Source of the DNA: Adenophora triphylla var. japonica
Taxonomy: Eukaryota > Streptophyta > Magnoliopsida > Asterales > Campanulaceae
Assembly: GCA_022495995.1 (NCBI GenBank)
Contig: JAFEMH010004884.1
Span: 123,710 to 187,709, forward strand
Reading direction: 5' to 3'
Length of the DNA stretch: 64,000 bases
Shown: positions 19,817 to 31,560 of the stretch, one piece after another
How positions within the stretch are numbered: the first letter of the stretch is position 1
Layout: the number at the start of each line of letters is the position of its first letter
Notes under the pieces: model-generated
Told to the model about the DNA's origin: nothing
Seen by the model: the letters and a program-made list of their open reading frames with translations, nothing else
Databases searched by the model: none
Position numbers and translations under genes: made by a program

Positions 19817-20575
19817 TGGACGGAAGCAAAGGGCTTAGCCACTATCTCCGAGGAGAATACTATCAATTTTGTCCACGATCACATCTATTGCCAATTTGGG
19901 GTCCCGCGGGCAATAATTTCGGACAATGGCACTCAGTTCTCTGCAAAATTCACTGCTGAATGTGTGAGAATGAAGGTACAACATCGCCAGTCCGCAGTTG
20001 CATATCCCCAGGGGAACGGCCAAGATGAGGCCACGAACAAGCTAGTCCTGACCACCCTAAAGAAAAATTTGGAGGGACGAGGAGGACGATGGTTGGACGA
20101 GCTCCAGACCGCATTGTGGGTTGTCCGCACAACAATAAAAAATTCAACAGGAGAAACTCCTTTCTCGCTCATGTATGGGTCAGAGGCAATGGCTCCAGTT
20201 GAGGTTGCCCTACCCTCATACAGAGTTACGTACTTCGAGGAGTCTCAAAATGAGGCAAACAGAAGGTGTGACCTGGACGATCTCGAAGAAAGGAGAATGC
20301 AGACAAATGAAAAAATGGTGAACTACAAGCAAAAGGCGAAGAAGCACCACGATAAAAGAGTGAATAGGAGAAGTTTTTCAGTTGGAGATTGGGTACTCAG
20401 AAATGTGGAGGTCCAAGGGACCCAACCTGGTTTCAACAAACTCTCCCCAAAATGGGAAGGTCCATATGAGGTAACCCAAATAATCAAGGAGGGCACCTAT
20501 ATGTTGCGGACAAAGGAAGGAAAAGAGCTCAAGCACGCTCGGAATAACGGTCACCTTAGGAAGTATTTCTTTTAA
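19817..20575 (+). pseudogene. Element X integrase, from within the catalytic core to the stop codon
   Basis: The frame starts at the junction with KWTEAKGLATISEENTINF, then PRAIISDNGTQF (second catalytic Asp), QGNGQDEATNK (catalytic Glu region) and TPFSLMYGSEAMAPVEV. The C-terminal DNA-binding domain includes FSVGDWVLRN, KLSPKWEGPYEV and HARNNGHLRKYFF, ending with TAA at 20573-20575. The first catalytic Asp and zinc domain are missing because of the junction, so it cannot be active. No internal stop is seen. The sequence style fits Tat/Retand-type elements. Confidence 0.8.
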
Positions 20576-21655
20576 ATCTTTGTAATTTTTGAGGGAGTAT
20601 AGGGGTACTATATGAATAAATATGTAATTACCACAAAATTTTTGTGCAAAACTGTTGTAGCACTATCCCCACCAGCCTCAAAAGCTGAGGTGGATGCCCA
20701 CAAGCGGATGCCAGTAGGTTCTAGGGCCAACATATGAGCCCCTACATACTGATGTGCAAAGATCCATTAAGATCCGCACGCCTATATGTGTACAAAGGCC
20801 ATTACGCCCGTACTCGATCGCGGACACAACACACTGTCCTGCCCGTGTGATACCACCAAGAAAAGGTGGATATAGATGCAAGTGGGGACAAAGGCCAATG
20901 CCCGGACCTACTAAATGCGCGAAGGCATTTTTTAGGGCCGTTACTCGCATGCTTGTATGTGACAAAGGCCAACATATGAGCCCGCTTACATGATCGCCAC
21001 AAGACCCTCACAAAAAACTCAAGAAGTTTTGAATAAGGGTCAAAACGCGTGAACCACCAATCGTGGATACAGATGCCGGTAGGTTAAAGGGCCAATATGC
21101 TAAATATGCTCCTACCTACTGTTGCGTAGACTATCGCCTCACGGCCACACTCTACATGCCCTATGAAGGTAGCTTGCCTTGGCTGCTTTTGACTTACACC
21201 ACGGCTCGCAAGGTCGGAACATAAGTGTAAATGGATGGGAGTGATCAAAAGAGTTTAACAAAGCCAAATAGACAAACGGGGTTAAGGCCTCAAAGTTTGC
21301 CACAAGGCCAAACAAACGCGGTCACAGTGAAATAGGGCTGACTCTCACAAAAAATCCAAGAGATTTTGAATACAGAGTTAGGAAAACTCAAAAATGCGGG
21401 CAGAAGGCCTACTAAGCCTTTGACCGCGGAAGAGAGTATAAAATTTAATTGTTATAAGTCAAAAATGCTGAAAAAAGTAAAAGCAAGAATGCAAGTACCA
21501 AGGTACTTAAGTATTGCCAGAACTCAAAACAGCCTAAAAGGACAAGCAATTAAGAGAACAATTAAGAAAGCAATTAAGAAAAATACCTCTATTTTATAGA
21601 TAAAAATGATTACAAAGTCCGATCAATCTATTACAAAAAGAGGAAAATAAAAACC
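20576..21655. other. Non-coding spacer of X between pol and antisense gene
   Basis: It holds imperfect repeats: AGGGCCAACATATGAGCCC-type units near 20722 and 20965, and related AAAGGCCA..CCC motifs near 20787, 20887 and 21090. The 3' part matches 1-522 of copy A. I see no credible gene. Confidence 0.5.
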
Positions 21656-22855
21656 CTAAGCTAAAGGAGCTGGGTCCTTGGGAGCATCAGTGACCATATC
21701 TGTGGCCGCACCATCCGTGGCCGCTTCGGAGGCCGGAGTTGGAGAGGGAAGGCTAGTGGATATGGTCAAGTCAGTGATGACCGGAGGAATGTTGGGACCC
21801 GTAGAGAGGGGAATAGGAGCTGCCCGCGCAGGAAAAAGATCACCAATTGCTGGCCCATTAGGGAGAACGCGAGCAACGATGTCCTCATAGGATAACTCCT
21901 CATCCCCGAATCTTAGGGCATCCACTTCGCCAATAAGAGCAGTGGCAGTAACCTCGGCCACAGGGGGCAAGGAAGCTGCTTCTGCCAGCTCCAAACTTTT
22001 TACCTCATTCTCAGACAGAGGGACTAGTGCATGACCGGGCAGGCACAACGCGTCAGTAGCAACTAGTGAGCCTATCAAGGCCAACTGCTGAGCGGAGAAC
22101 TTGCCCGTAGCAGCAAAATTCCGAATCTGTGTCCGGCAACCGGCCTCGTACTGGGCCAAGCCCTCAGCGGCAAGGAGGTCCTTATACTCCTCGGAGTTCT
22201 TGAAGGCCTCCACTACCTCCTTGCGGGAAGCGAGCAGTACAGACTCCCTCTCCAACTCAAACTGCCTTAAGGGGATCAGTTGGTCGGAGAGCTCGTCTAC
22301 CTTGGCCTCCAAAGTCAAATTGGTGGACTTGGAAGCCTACAGCCTCTCAGAGAGCTCGGCACACCTTTGTTCCAGAGCGGTCTTGTGCCCGCGGAGCTCA
22401 TCCCGCTCCCCCCAGGCCTGCTCCAGCTTCTTCTCAACCTTGGTCAGCCGGTCAGAAAAGCTTTTCAGGTCTGCCTCCTTATCAGTGAGGGTGGCATCCC
22501 TCTCATCAAGAGTGGCGGACAAGGAGTTCACCTCCAAAATTTTGGTCTGCCCGTCAAGTTCAGCGGACAGACTATCGCAGCATTCCCACAGCCTCATAAC
22601 ATTATTGCCCGCCTGCGAAGAGGGAGATCAAAAGTTAGAACAAGATCAGGAATTCAAAATAGGGAGATAAAAAAGGCGGACAGGTCTAAACCCAGTAAAG
22701 GCAAGGCGAATATCCCCCATCAGGGCAGCCGGATTCTCCTTCGCAACTACGTTTTTGTAGAAGTTTGGGGAGTAGAGCCGGTTCAGGAGGCCAATCCCCA
22801 CAGCGGAATTATTCGCCGTCCTGGTGTAAATGTCAACCCCTGTGATAGCGGGAAC
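21656..22855 (-). pseudogene. Antisense gene of X, exons with C-terminal coiled coil (copy B)
   Basis: Read on the - strand, an exon encodes VPAITGVDIYTRTANN and LAFTG. Then comes a 79-bp intron (22613-22691) with a GT start, a T-rich body, a TTCTAACT branch-like site and a CGCAG end. A long exon follows with WECCDSLSAELDG, ATLDERDATLTDKEADL and VEKKLEQAWGERDEL, a coiled coil. An in-frame TAG before the motif TLEAKVDEL (near 22335) breaks it, but the frame continues to 21656 (220 codons open). The tail is Pro/Ala/Asp-rich. Its likely role is protein-protein contact; this is inference. Confidence 0.6.
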
Positions 22856-23353
22856 CTATGACAGTCTCTTCCTAACAGCCAGTGTCTCCTCGCGAGTGCT
22901 AAGGGAGGCCACTGAGTAGGAAGTGGAGCAGATTATCCTCCCTTCAAGGGGAGCAGTGGAAGAAATCGCCGCGGAAGTAGTGGAAGCACGAGTTTGTGCC
23001 TCCCCACCTTTCTGGGACTTGGAGGCCCTCTCTTTGTGCCCCAAATCAGCATCCCTCTCAGTCCTCTTCTTGGACTGCTCCTGATTGTGGTCTGAGGCAA
23101 TTGTGCGGCCAGGAGAATGGGTGCTTCGGATGGCACCGGCAGGAGGGGGACCCGTGGGGGGTGGAGGCAGATCCTTAGTGGTGAGAATCACTTGGGGGCC
23201 GGCCAAGGAGGAGCCAGTCTTTTTGTTTGCCACGGGCAGTGCGGCATCCTTGCCCGGGGCCGCACCTGGGCAAACTTTGCCTCTTGCGTAATCATTCTTT
23301 TGTGCCCGCATATTTCGGGCCTTCAGCTCTTTAGCGCTCAGGGGGGCCATCAA
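22856..23353 (-). pseudogene. Antisense gene of X, basic linker region (copy B)
   Basis: 165 open codons, Lys/Arg/Ser/Pro-rich, with no known domain. It begins MAPLSAKELKARNMRAQK and ends KRLS followed by TAG, after which the same frame continues in the next exon. A probable 3' splice site TTTCTTTCAG lies upstream near 23380, and one base appears missing in the T run at 23357-23361, putting the start out of frame. Confidence 0.5.
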
Positions 23354-23487
23354 AAGTTATACTCCTTGGGGTCTACTCTGAAAGAAAGAGAATGGGTTAA
23401 AAGCAGTTCGAAAAAGCAAAAGCAAGACAAAATAAGCAGCTTTCTTAAGGAGCAGAATAGAGACCAATTAGTTCTGGAAGCTCGCAT

Positions 23488-25120
23488 TCAAGACCCAAAG
23501 ATACAAGTTTTACAGTTGGCCTCAAATTGGTAAAATTCGTGCACCCTCCAATCAGGGTCACGAGGCTGGGGCCCTATCTCTACCCTAGGGGCATAGGGGC
23601 TGCCCTCCCTTTGAGGAGCCACCCCTGAGTAGATTAGCAAGGGCTCAAACTCAACAATGGTGCCCACGTCATATACGGGCTCCACCCCATTGGTTATGTG
23701 CTTGGCCAGATGGGTCTCCAAGGCAATTCGCAGATCCTCGGATAAAGATGGGTCAGGATAGGCAGAAGCGGTCACCTTCATCGGGACAGGACTTGAGGGT
23801 TTGGAGAAAGCCCAGCCAAACCTAGACTCTATGACCAAAATATCCTTCTGGTTCCATTGGTCAAATTTGTTCGAGGGGGGAGAAAAGGTCCGGGCAGAGT
23901 AGTTCTTAGCCTTCAAGCTCAGGTTGCCATTGCTGATTTGGTTCTGGTAATAGGCATAAAGCCCAGAAAGGGTGGGTTCGTAGCCCAAGACCCTGCAGAC
24001 GGTTATGAAGGAGACCAGGGCCCTAACAACATTCAGAGTCAGGTGCATGGGGAGGCATCTATTGAACTCAAGGAAGAAGTAGATAAAATGATCGAGGGGA
24101 TGCCTCATGCCATTCTCGAACTGGGCCCCATAGAAAACACAGGCCCTATTATCCTCGCGGACATCTGCTACAGTCTCTGGCCGCAGCTTGTCCTTATCCT
24201 TTATCTGAACGTGGCCAAGAGTGCGGACACGGAATTGCTTGGGGTCAACATTGTAGAGGGTGTATATCTCTTCCTCCCAATCTGTAGTAGCCACCTCCTC
24301 GGTTCTTCTCTTACGGCCTCGGCCAGGATTGGCCTCAACGGCAGGTCTTTTGCCTCTACCTCGGGCAGGGACCTCCTCCTCGGAATCCTCCTCAAAGGGG
24401 TCAACAATTTTTGTTGCCTTCCTAGAGGTGCCCGCAGCGATCCGGTCTCCTTGATCGCGGTCATCATCCTCGGTCTTCGTGTTCGTCGAGCCAAAGAGAC
24501 CGGTGGATGAACCACGGGCAGGGGCCACCTCAGGTTCACTCTCCCCGCCTCCGGTCACCTCAAAATTCAGAGGGTCCAGCTCTTCACTGCTACTCAATTC
24601 TACCATAGGCACACCAGGGGCCCTGGGCACAACATCGGGGAAAACAGTCCTCAAGGGGAGAACATCCAAGGGATCACTCAGATCCTCGAAGCCCTGTGCC
24701 CGCCTCTCATTGGTTTGGTTGGGATCCATCAGCTCAACTTTCTCCCAGTTAACTATTACTTCGGGGACGCGAATTGCTCTCCTCACTAGTTCTACGGCGT
24801 TCAAAGCCTGATCTCTCTCGCGGGGAAACCTGCACAAAACCCCCATTACAAAGTTTCTCAACCTACTTGTATTCCCCAACACCAAAACATCACCGTTCCT
24901 TTTAATCATTTTTCTCTTGGCCTCCCGTAACCGGTGGGACAAAAGGCCCCCATTGGGATTTCTCACAAAAATATTGGAAGCACTCCATGGATAACCTAAT
25001 CCAGCCATGAGCTACCTTCCTAAATATTCCCCCCGTCCGTTTACAAACGACGAAGGTATCCGGAGTGCTCCCATCCCCTAGTTCTAACGGACGACGAGGC
25101 CCAAATTCACGGGTAGTCAT
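23488..25120 (-). pseudogene. Antisense gene of X, N-terminal gypsy-type-transposon-like domain (copy B)
   Basis: ATG at 25120 opens the same N-terminus as copy A, but a small deletion near 24930 shifts the frame after about 60 codons. From about 24960 a single frame runs to 23488, making this the longest open piece of the gene. Segments in order: RLRNFVMGVLCRFP helix-rich region, acidic EEDSEEEVPARGRGKRP, DWEEEIYTLYNVDPKQF, then FENGMRHPLDHFIYFFLEFN and VRALVSFITVCRVLGYEPTL, resembling Transposase_28, then FGWAFSKPSSPVP. It lies opposite to pol and is not part of gag-pol. The function is unknown. Confidence 0.6.
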
Positions 25121-25286
25121 TGAAACCCAGAAGAAATAAAAAGAGATGAGGAAGAAACAAAATCAAAAATCACTTACGAGGGAGGATTCGAAGGAAAGAA
25201 AGCACAAAGCACGCAACAAATTTTCTCTCTCTAAGGTAGTATGAAGGTTTGGAAACGGTAAAAGGGTTTGGGGAAGAAGGGTTTGG

Positions 25287-25294
25287 TATTTATA
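25287..25294 (-). promoter_or_regulatory. TATA box for antisense gene of X (copy B)
   Basis: TATAAATA on the - strand, about 167 bp upstream of the ATG at 25120. A donor-like CTCGTAAGTG occurs in the leader near 25180. Conservation between copies reflects the duplication and is not independent evidence. Confidence 0.5.
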
Positions 25295-25693
25295 AGGCCT
25301 ACCAATACGGGTTAACCCGTTTAACCCGTATTAATTAGCCCCCAAACCGTTCCTCGAATCACGAATCGTCTCCAAACGTTTGAAATTTCGAAATTCCACC
25401 GGTTAAGCATTTATTGCACCCCTTGGATGGCTGACACGTACCCTCCGTACGTGTCACGCGCTGTCTCTTCATCTGCCAAGGGGCCCACTTGCGAATCGGG
25501 AGGCAGAGCATTCAAGGTGCCTAAAATCTTCCCCACGTGCCTCCCACGTGTGCCAATACGTACGGGAGGCAGAGCAATACCAACGAAAAACACCAACACT
25601 GGTGCCCGCTCGAGGAGCGATCCGGGCAAATCGGGCTTAGCTAGTAGCTCCTCGTTCTGACCATAAATAATCACACTTGGAGCTAGGGGCCAC

Positions 25694-26477
25694 TGATGAG
25701 CCCGGACCTGCTGGACCGGGCCCACGCTCGGTCTGGTCCAAGGAACCAGTGACGTGGCATTCCTTAGACCGCTGGAGTCAAGACCGCGGACAGATAGACC
25801 CCTGAGGTCAAGACCGCGCTCCTCTCCGCATCATCCTACTCCAGACCGGAGGGATCCTGACCGCTGGCTTGGTGACCGCAGGAGGTATGACCGCTCCATC
25901 CGTGCCCGCGTCAAATACCTTTGACCGCGCCCAAGATGTTGACCGCAGGCTCATACCTGCCTCCCGGTTATCTCACCTGCCTCCCAGTTAAGGGTAAACC
26001 TTACTGAGCAAGCTACCTTACTGGCTCTGACATGCAAGTTGCCGGCTCACTCCCATCGCATTCAATGCGGCTCAGTCAGGCGCCTGCAATGGCATTAAAT
26101 GCGCCGCGCCGGATACACGGCTCCTGTCCACATCAGCGACATCCCTTCTGACAGAGGGTCCTCCTCCCCGACGCACCAAATCAGATGCGGACACGTGTAT
26201 GCGGTCAAATACCAAAGTGCCCCTTAGCGCTGACCTCATGGCTTACATCAGCGGGCAGCTCCACATTGCCTATGAATAGAAGACCTTTGTCCCCTTGGAC
26301 AAGGTAAGTTCCAAATATACATTGTAAGCCATATTGCTGTAAAACCCTAAACACACACACACATTCAAGGCATTCCAAGCCTTATATTACTCAGTATTCT
26401 TACTCTCACACCCGAGGGCCTGAGTTGGAGTAACATCCAACTTTGACCTTAACGGTGCTCTTTTGTGTTGTGTTCTA
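25694..26477 (+). repeat. 3' LTR of element X (copy B)
   Basis: It begins TGATGAGCCCGG after the purine tract and includes the GACCGC cluster (about 25782-25946). It is nearly identical to the LTR in copy A. The right boundary near 26477 is approximate. Confidence 0.55.
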
Positions 26478-26479
26478 GG

Positions 26480-26791
26480 TACATCAAGCCACAAAATATA
26501 TCCTTCCAGATATCCATAAATCGTTCTGACCCTGAATAGTTTGGCGTCATCAAAAGGCTTAATGCCTGGGAATGAAATGGCAACACCAACAAACTGAAAA
26601 AAACATGATAAAAATTTTCCAAAGTGAAAAATACTCATGAAGAACAACAAAAAATAGACCTTAACACGATCTGCAAAGTCTTTTGCCGCTTCTGCTTCTT
26701 TCAATACATTTTTAGCTGCTTGCCCAGAGATGTCCTCCTTCACAGCACAAGAGACACTGGGAGATTGAACCACAGAACAATCAAGTGACAT
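26480..26791 (-). pseudogene. Host-gene-like fragment with one intron (copy B)
   Basis: Same structure as 5347-5658: ATG at 26791, 44 codons, a 66-bp GT-AG intron and a second exon truncated at the X LTR. It differs by a few substitutions (second residue Ser for Ala; Glu for Ala in GYLAGY). The product is not recognised. Confidence 0.45.
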
Positions 26792-27632
26792 GTTTCCAAC
26801 ACTATGGTGAACCGCGTCGCTTCAGTACCTTCGACACATCACCATCATGGGAACCGCTAGATGGGTGGGATTTAAGACCACTTCCCTGAATCTTGATAAT
26901 GGCTGGTGCACATGAGCTAATTCATCTGCCTTACCTAGAGGACATTGACTAAATATGACTCAAGATGCCATTGAAATTGAAGGATTGGAAATGGGGGGAG
27001 CGATCTAAATGCGATTATAAGAGCTATCGTTATTCTCTTCCATCAGTACAGTACTCTGCGTTCTAATTTGGGGGAAAAGGGCATTGTAATTAGGGGGAAA
27101 AGGGGAGGGGCGCGAATGTTAAATTATTTGAGATAGGAAAGGGCGGGAATTGAAAAAAATGGGGGCGGGGTAATGATGGTTATGCGGCAGCCTCATCTTG
27201 CTCCAGGCGGCCGCCTCACTTAGCACAAACGGGGGCATTCTTTCTGTTTCTGAGGCGGCAGCTTCATTTCTTCTCAGGCATCCGCACAAGCTTTGACAAT
27301 TTTGGGGCCAAACGGCCGGAGGTGAGGCGCCAACCTCGGATGAAGCCAGGCGGCCGCCTCACCTGGGCATCAAATGGGCTGTTTTTCTGGTGTTAAGGCG
27401 CCGGCCTCGGTTTTCTCCAGGCGGCCGCCTTGTGGTCAGCTATTGGGGCCGTTTTTGGGCAATGTTTGGCCGACCTGGTGGGGGCATTTGGGCCATTTTT
27501 GGGCCAGGTGGTGTCGGTTTGGTCCTAGAGAGACAGTGTGTGTGTTTTGTTTAGAGAGATAGTGTGTGTTTTATTTATAGAGAGAGAGAGTGTTGGTGAA
27601 TAATACTCATGTTGCAAATATTTATTATTATA
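26792..27632. repeat. Upstream flank and GC-rich palindromic repeats (copy B)
   Basis: 26792-27177 has no coding potential. 27178-27438 carries the same three CAGGCGGCCGCCT palindromes and partner motifs as 6045-6305. 27439-27632 is G-rich followed by GT and GA microsatellites. Confidence 0.6.
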
Positions 27633-27735
27633 CTCACTGCGGTTCAAAATACATGTCATTTTAGAATTAAAATTTTTGTCAAAATACATGTTGTTTTAGG
27701 ACAAAAACTCAAACTTACCCTTCATTGAAACTTTT
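27633..27735. mobile_element. Stowaway/mariner-MITE-like remnant (copy B)
   Basis: The duplicate of 6500-6602, beginning CTCACTGCGGTTC after a TA. Only one end is present. Confidence 0.4.
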
Positions 27736-27806
27736 TTCATGTCATTAAAAAAAAAAAGCCTAGAAAATAGCAGGTCTAGAGAGAGAAAATCAGGCCGGCA
27801 TTGGCC

Positions 27807-27991
27807 ATGGAGGCTCCCGTTCTTCATGGTGGTGACCCTCAGGCGGTGGGGATTAGTGGTGAGCAGTTGTTACAGCAGAAACATAATTTATTGGGGCGGA
27901 TTTCGGCTGCCTTGTATGTCCAGCCGTCAGTTGCACAAGGGGCTGTTGGGGTGATTCCTAAAGCTGGGAATGTTAATGGAGGTATTCCTCC
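27807..27991 (+). pseudogene. LINE ORF1, N-terminal part (copy B)
   Basis: ATG at 27807 opens the same frame as 6673-6857 and is cut by the Tekay LTR at 27992. The target duplication CCTCC is 27987-27991. Confidence 0.6.
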
Positions 27992-30050
27992 TGTAAAGAC
28001 CCGAAAAATTTTGAAATATTTTTTTTAGTATTATTTTAATTATAATAATAATAAAATAATACTCCTTAATTGAATTGGACTTGGGTTAATTAAATGGACC
28101 AATTTATTTAATTAAATCAAGTGGGCTAAGTTGGGCTTAGGAAGGCAAAGGGGCCCAAGGAGGTGAAAGCCTAGGATATAAATATTAAACCTCATTATTA
28201 TTTTCCTCATAACCTTTCATTTAATCAAAGCAAAGAAATTTTTTTTTTTTTTTTAAAACCCTAGAGAGGGAGAGGCGGCGGCCGAAGCTTAGAGGAGGAG
28301 GTGACAGCCGTTTTTGGTCTTCTTTTGGCCATTGTTCCTTCATCAAAAATCAAGGTAAGATGATTACCTAAAACCTAGTTTTTATTTCATTCAATTCCGA
28401 ATTAAATTGAATTAGTTATGATTTTTCGAAAGTTTAAAACTATTTAATTCTAGGTTTAGCCATTCTTGGATTTCTAATGGTTTAATCTTAGGGTTTATGT
28501 AATAAATTAAGGGTTTGATTATTGGGGAATTGTAGGTTATAATGATGTAACCCTAACCCTAGTTCATATTATTGTGGAAGTAAATCAATCTCAATTAATA
28601 TGATTAAAAGTATTTTATTTAAAAGAGTTTATAAATTAAATGATGTATTTAATGTTTGGAAAATAAAAAGAGGAACAAAAATCATGTTTTTGAAACTCCC
28701 ATGGCTCAGCCGAATTGGCCTAGAGTGATTTTGGGTGTGTTTCCTTTTAAGTGTTAAGCTTTTGGTTTGTTTTGAAATTTAGGGGAAGTCCAAAGACTTT
28801 AAAGGGATTATATCAAAGGAAAAGAAGAATAATAACACTTTAAGAATACTAAAAGACTTAGGTTCCAAAGTGTTAGAGTTTCGAAATAGAAAGTTTCTAA
28901 GTTTAAGAAACTGCTAAATTAGGAAAGCTTCTAAAAATAGAAGGTTAGTTAACCAATTAAGGTGAGTCTAAGAATAACTCATAGGTTAACTAAGGAAAGG
29001 AAGTATAGGTGCATAAGAAGTAATAAAAGATTACTTGTGCCTAAAATATGTTATTACGTGATTGTAGATTTCGCGTAAAGGGCGTTGCTAAGCAAGGAAG
29101 CAAAGCTAAGGTAAGGAATTACGATCCTAAGTACTCTTGTATATAAATTTCGTTTGGAAACTCCATTGAGTCTTTTCAAAACGTGAATGCTATCTGTGGC
29201 TGATAGTAATTTTTAAAATACTCTTACGAAATGAATCGTCATTGGAAATTCCTTATTCTATGATATGTTCTTGTTCATGGAATATCTGCAATTATTGAAA
29301 TTGCTATGTGTATTCTTGTATCTCTGAATGCACTGTATGTAATAACTAGTATGCATTATTATTTACTAGTTATGAAATTATGCTTAATGAGAAAAGCATG
29401 TATTATGAAAAATCGACATCAATGTAGGTGATCGATATGGGAATACTCAATGTAGGGTATAACCCATGTAATAACTAGTATGCATTATTATTTACTAGTT
29501 ATGAAACTATGCTTAATGAGAAAAGCATGTATTATGAAAACACGACATCAATGTAGGTGTTCGTTGTTTTTGGGTATACTCAATGTAGGGTATAACCCAT
29601 GGAATTGACGGAAGTCTGAAAGTATAACAAAATTGTAGTTGCCACACTTTCTTTGTTATGAAATATACACATATTTGTTGTCTATAAACTATCCTTGAAT
29701 ATAATTTTTTGGATTCGTTCATTCTAGTCATCTCCTCATTGTATTGATGAGACCACGTATGAACTTACTAGGCATTGTTCGCTCATTCCTTCATTTTCTT
29801 TTTCCCTCAGGATCGGAATAGAAAGGAGGAGAACCGTCATCAGGAAGAGACGGAGCAATTAAGTAGAATAAATGAATTATTTAATGATTCCGAATTTCAG
29901 AACTTTTATTAGTATTAGTTATTGTACTTAGCCGTTACATCTGATTTTTCCGCACTTATGTAATGGTTTGAATTAAGTTACCGTTGTAGACCCGTCGTTT
30001 GGGGGTATTTATTTATGTGTATGGAATTATGGAAATTCGGGGTCGTTACA
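27992..30050 (+). repeat. 5' LTR of Tekay element (copy B)
   Basis: 2059 bp, TGTAAAGACC to GTCGTTACA, with the TATA box at 28177-28184 and the 130-bp tandem pair. It lacks the 350-bp block, as in copy A. Confidence 0.9.
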
Positions 30051-30052
30051 GT

Positions 30053-30064
30053 TGGTATCAGAGC
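30053..30064 (+). other. Primer binding site, initiator Met-tRNA (copy B)
   Basis: TGGTATCAGAGC, two bases after the LTR end. Confidence 0.9.
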
Positions 30065-30367
30065 CTGGTTTTAGGTCTCATGGGAAGAATACCTTTAACC
30101 TTAGGGAACCTTAGTTCTAAGAAATTCTAGAATGAAGGTAACCCTGAACTTAGATGTAAGTCATGCCATGCTCTAGGATTATTATGTGAGCGAGGTAGGC
30201 TAAGTGAAAAAGTTAAAGGAATAACATACTCGTTGCTTTGGAAGATTAAAGCATATTTATTTAAGTATATAAATATTATGTATTGAAGGTCTACTAATGA
30301 TGATATGTCTTGATTATAGGAGATGATCAGGAGATATTCTTTATGTTTTGGCTGGTAATATGATCTA

Positions 30368-30628
30368 GAAGAGTCAAAAGTACCTATAGAGGAAGACGAG
30401 GAAGTTATCGAGGTAATAGAGGATGACGTTCCTAAGGTATAGATACTTGAGGTACTAGCTGAAGAGATTGGGAGTAGTGAAGCTACTCCAATTGTAATTG
30501 AAGATGATGATCAAGATTTAGAGCCAGTAAGAAAGTCTAGAGGAAGACCAAGAGGTTCTAAAAAGACACCAAAGGTACCTAGTGAAAGACCTAGGGGAAG
30601 ACCTAGGAAGGTGTTGTTTCACGATTGA
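30368..30628 (+). pseudogene. Small acidic/AT-hook ORF in the Tekay leader (copy B)
   Basis: Same as 9244-9504: acidic N-terminal part, an in-frame TAG, then two AT-hook cores (RGRPRGSKK and RPRGRPRKV) and a TGA at 30626-30628. It differs by a substitution giving Leu in place of Gln after ILEV. Confidence 0.5.
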
Positions 30629-31560
30629 AAAGTGGGATGTTGAGTTATTTATGAGTAGAGATAATGAGTAGTTAGTTCTAAACGAACTCCAGATATTTTG
30701 TTGAATTTAAAGAGTTTAAGGCAATGATAATATTTAAGTTTATTTGGAGGAATCGTTTGTGTTTTGTTCTGAAGTGTTAAGCGTGTGTGCTAACCTAGAA
30801 CGAGAAAGTTGGTCAAGTGAAAAGACCATGTGTGAAAAGTATTTGGCTGATTGAAATGGCCAAGTGAGAACAATGATTGGTCTACTGAAATGACCAATGT
30901 GAAAAGATGAACGGCCTATTGAAACGGTCGAGTGTAATTAAGTTTGGGTCTAGTGAAACGACCGGTAATTGATGAGTGGTCTATTGAAACGACCAAGGAT
31001 ATGATGAATCGACGATTAAAAGGAAAAAGTTAAAATCTTTTGAGACGGACTCAATGAGGTAATTATCCAAGTAACAAACCTATAAGAAGTCATATTTTCC
31101 CTAACTATAATGTCCCTAAGGGGGGAAGGTTACTAAATTTAGAAAGTTACTAAATTTAGAAAGTTACTATTTTAGGAAAGTGCCTAAAATAGAAAGCATA
31201 GAAATACTATTTTGGGAAAGTACCTAAAATAGAAAGTATAAAATAGAAAGAATGGAAGTTACTATTTTAGGAAAATTGCCTAAAATAGAAAGCTTAGTTA
31301 ACCAAACCAAGGAGTCAAGAATAACTCAGAGGTTAACAAAAAGAACTATTAAAGTGTTTTAGAAACGGAAAGTCTTCAAAAGTTAAAATCTAGTCTGTTG
31401 AGACGAAAACAAAATTTAATTATAGTCTGTTGAGACGGAAATATAAAATCGAAGTTAGTCTTTTGAGACGGAACCGTAAAGTATTAACTAGCAAGACGGC
31501 TACGTATATATATGTAGTGAGTTTGTTAAACTAAACATTATAGATATTATTACTTATTAA
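30629..31560. repeat. Non-coding region with hairpin-like short repeats (copy B)
   Basis: 30811-31006 has the GGTC..TTGAAACGACC series, 31114-31295 the CTATTTTAGGAAA..CCTAAAATAG series, and 31374-31470 the GTCTGTTGAGACGGAA series. No gag capsid coding is found. Confidence 0.55.

Larger units (their letters stand above)
19817..26477 (+). mobile_element. Tat-type retrotransposon X, 3' part (copy B)
   Basis: It contains the integrase, a non-coding spacer, the antisense gene, a TATA region and the 3' LTR. The element begins at the duplication junction, so gag, protease and RT are missing here. It is the fuller of the two X copies. Confidence 0.75.

Noticed and set aside
20678..21011. Overlapping ORFs on both strands in the X spacer
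   Set aside because: They fall on imperfect repeats with no domain similarity and no consistent frame.
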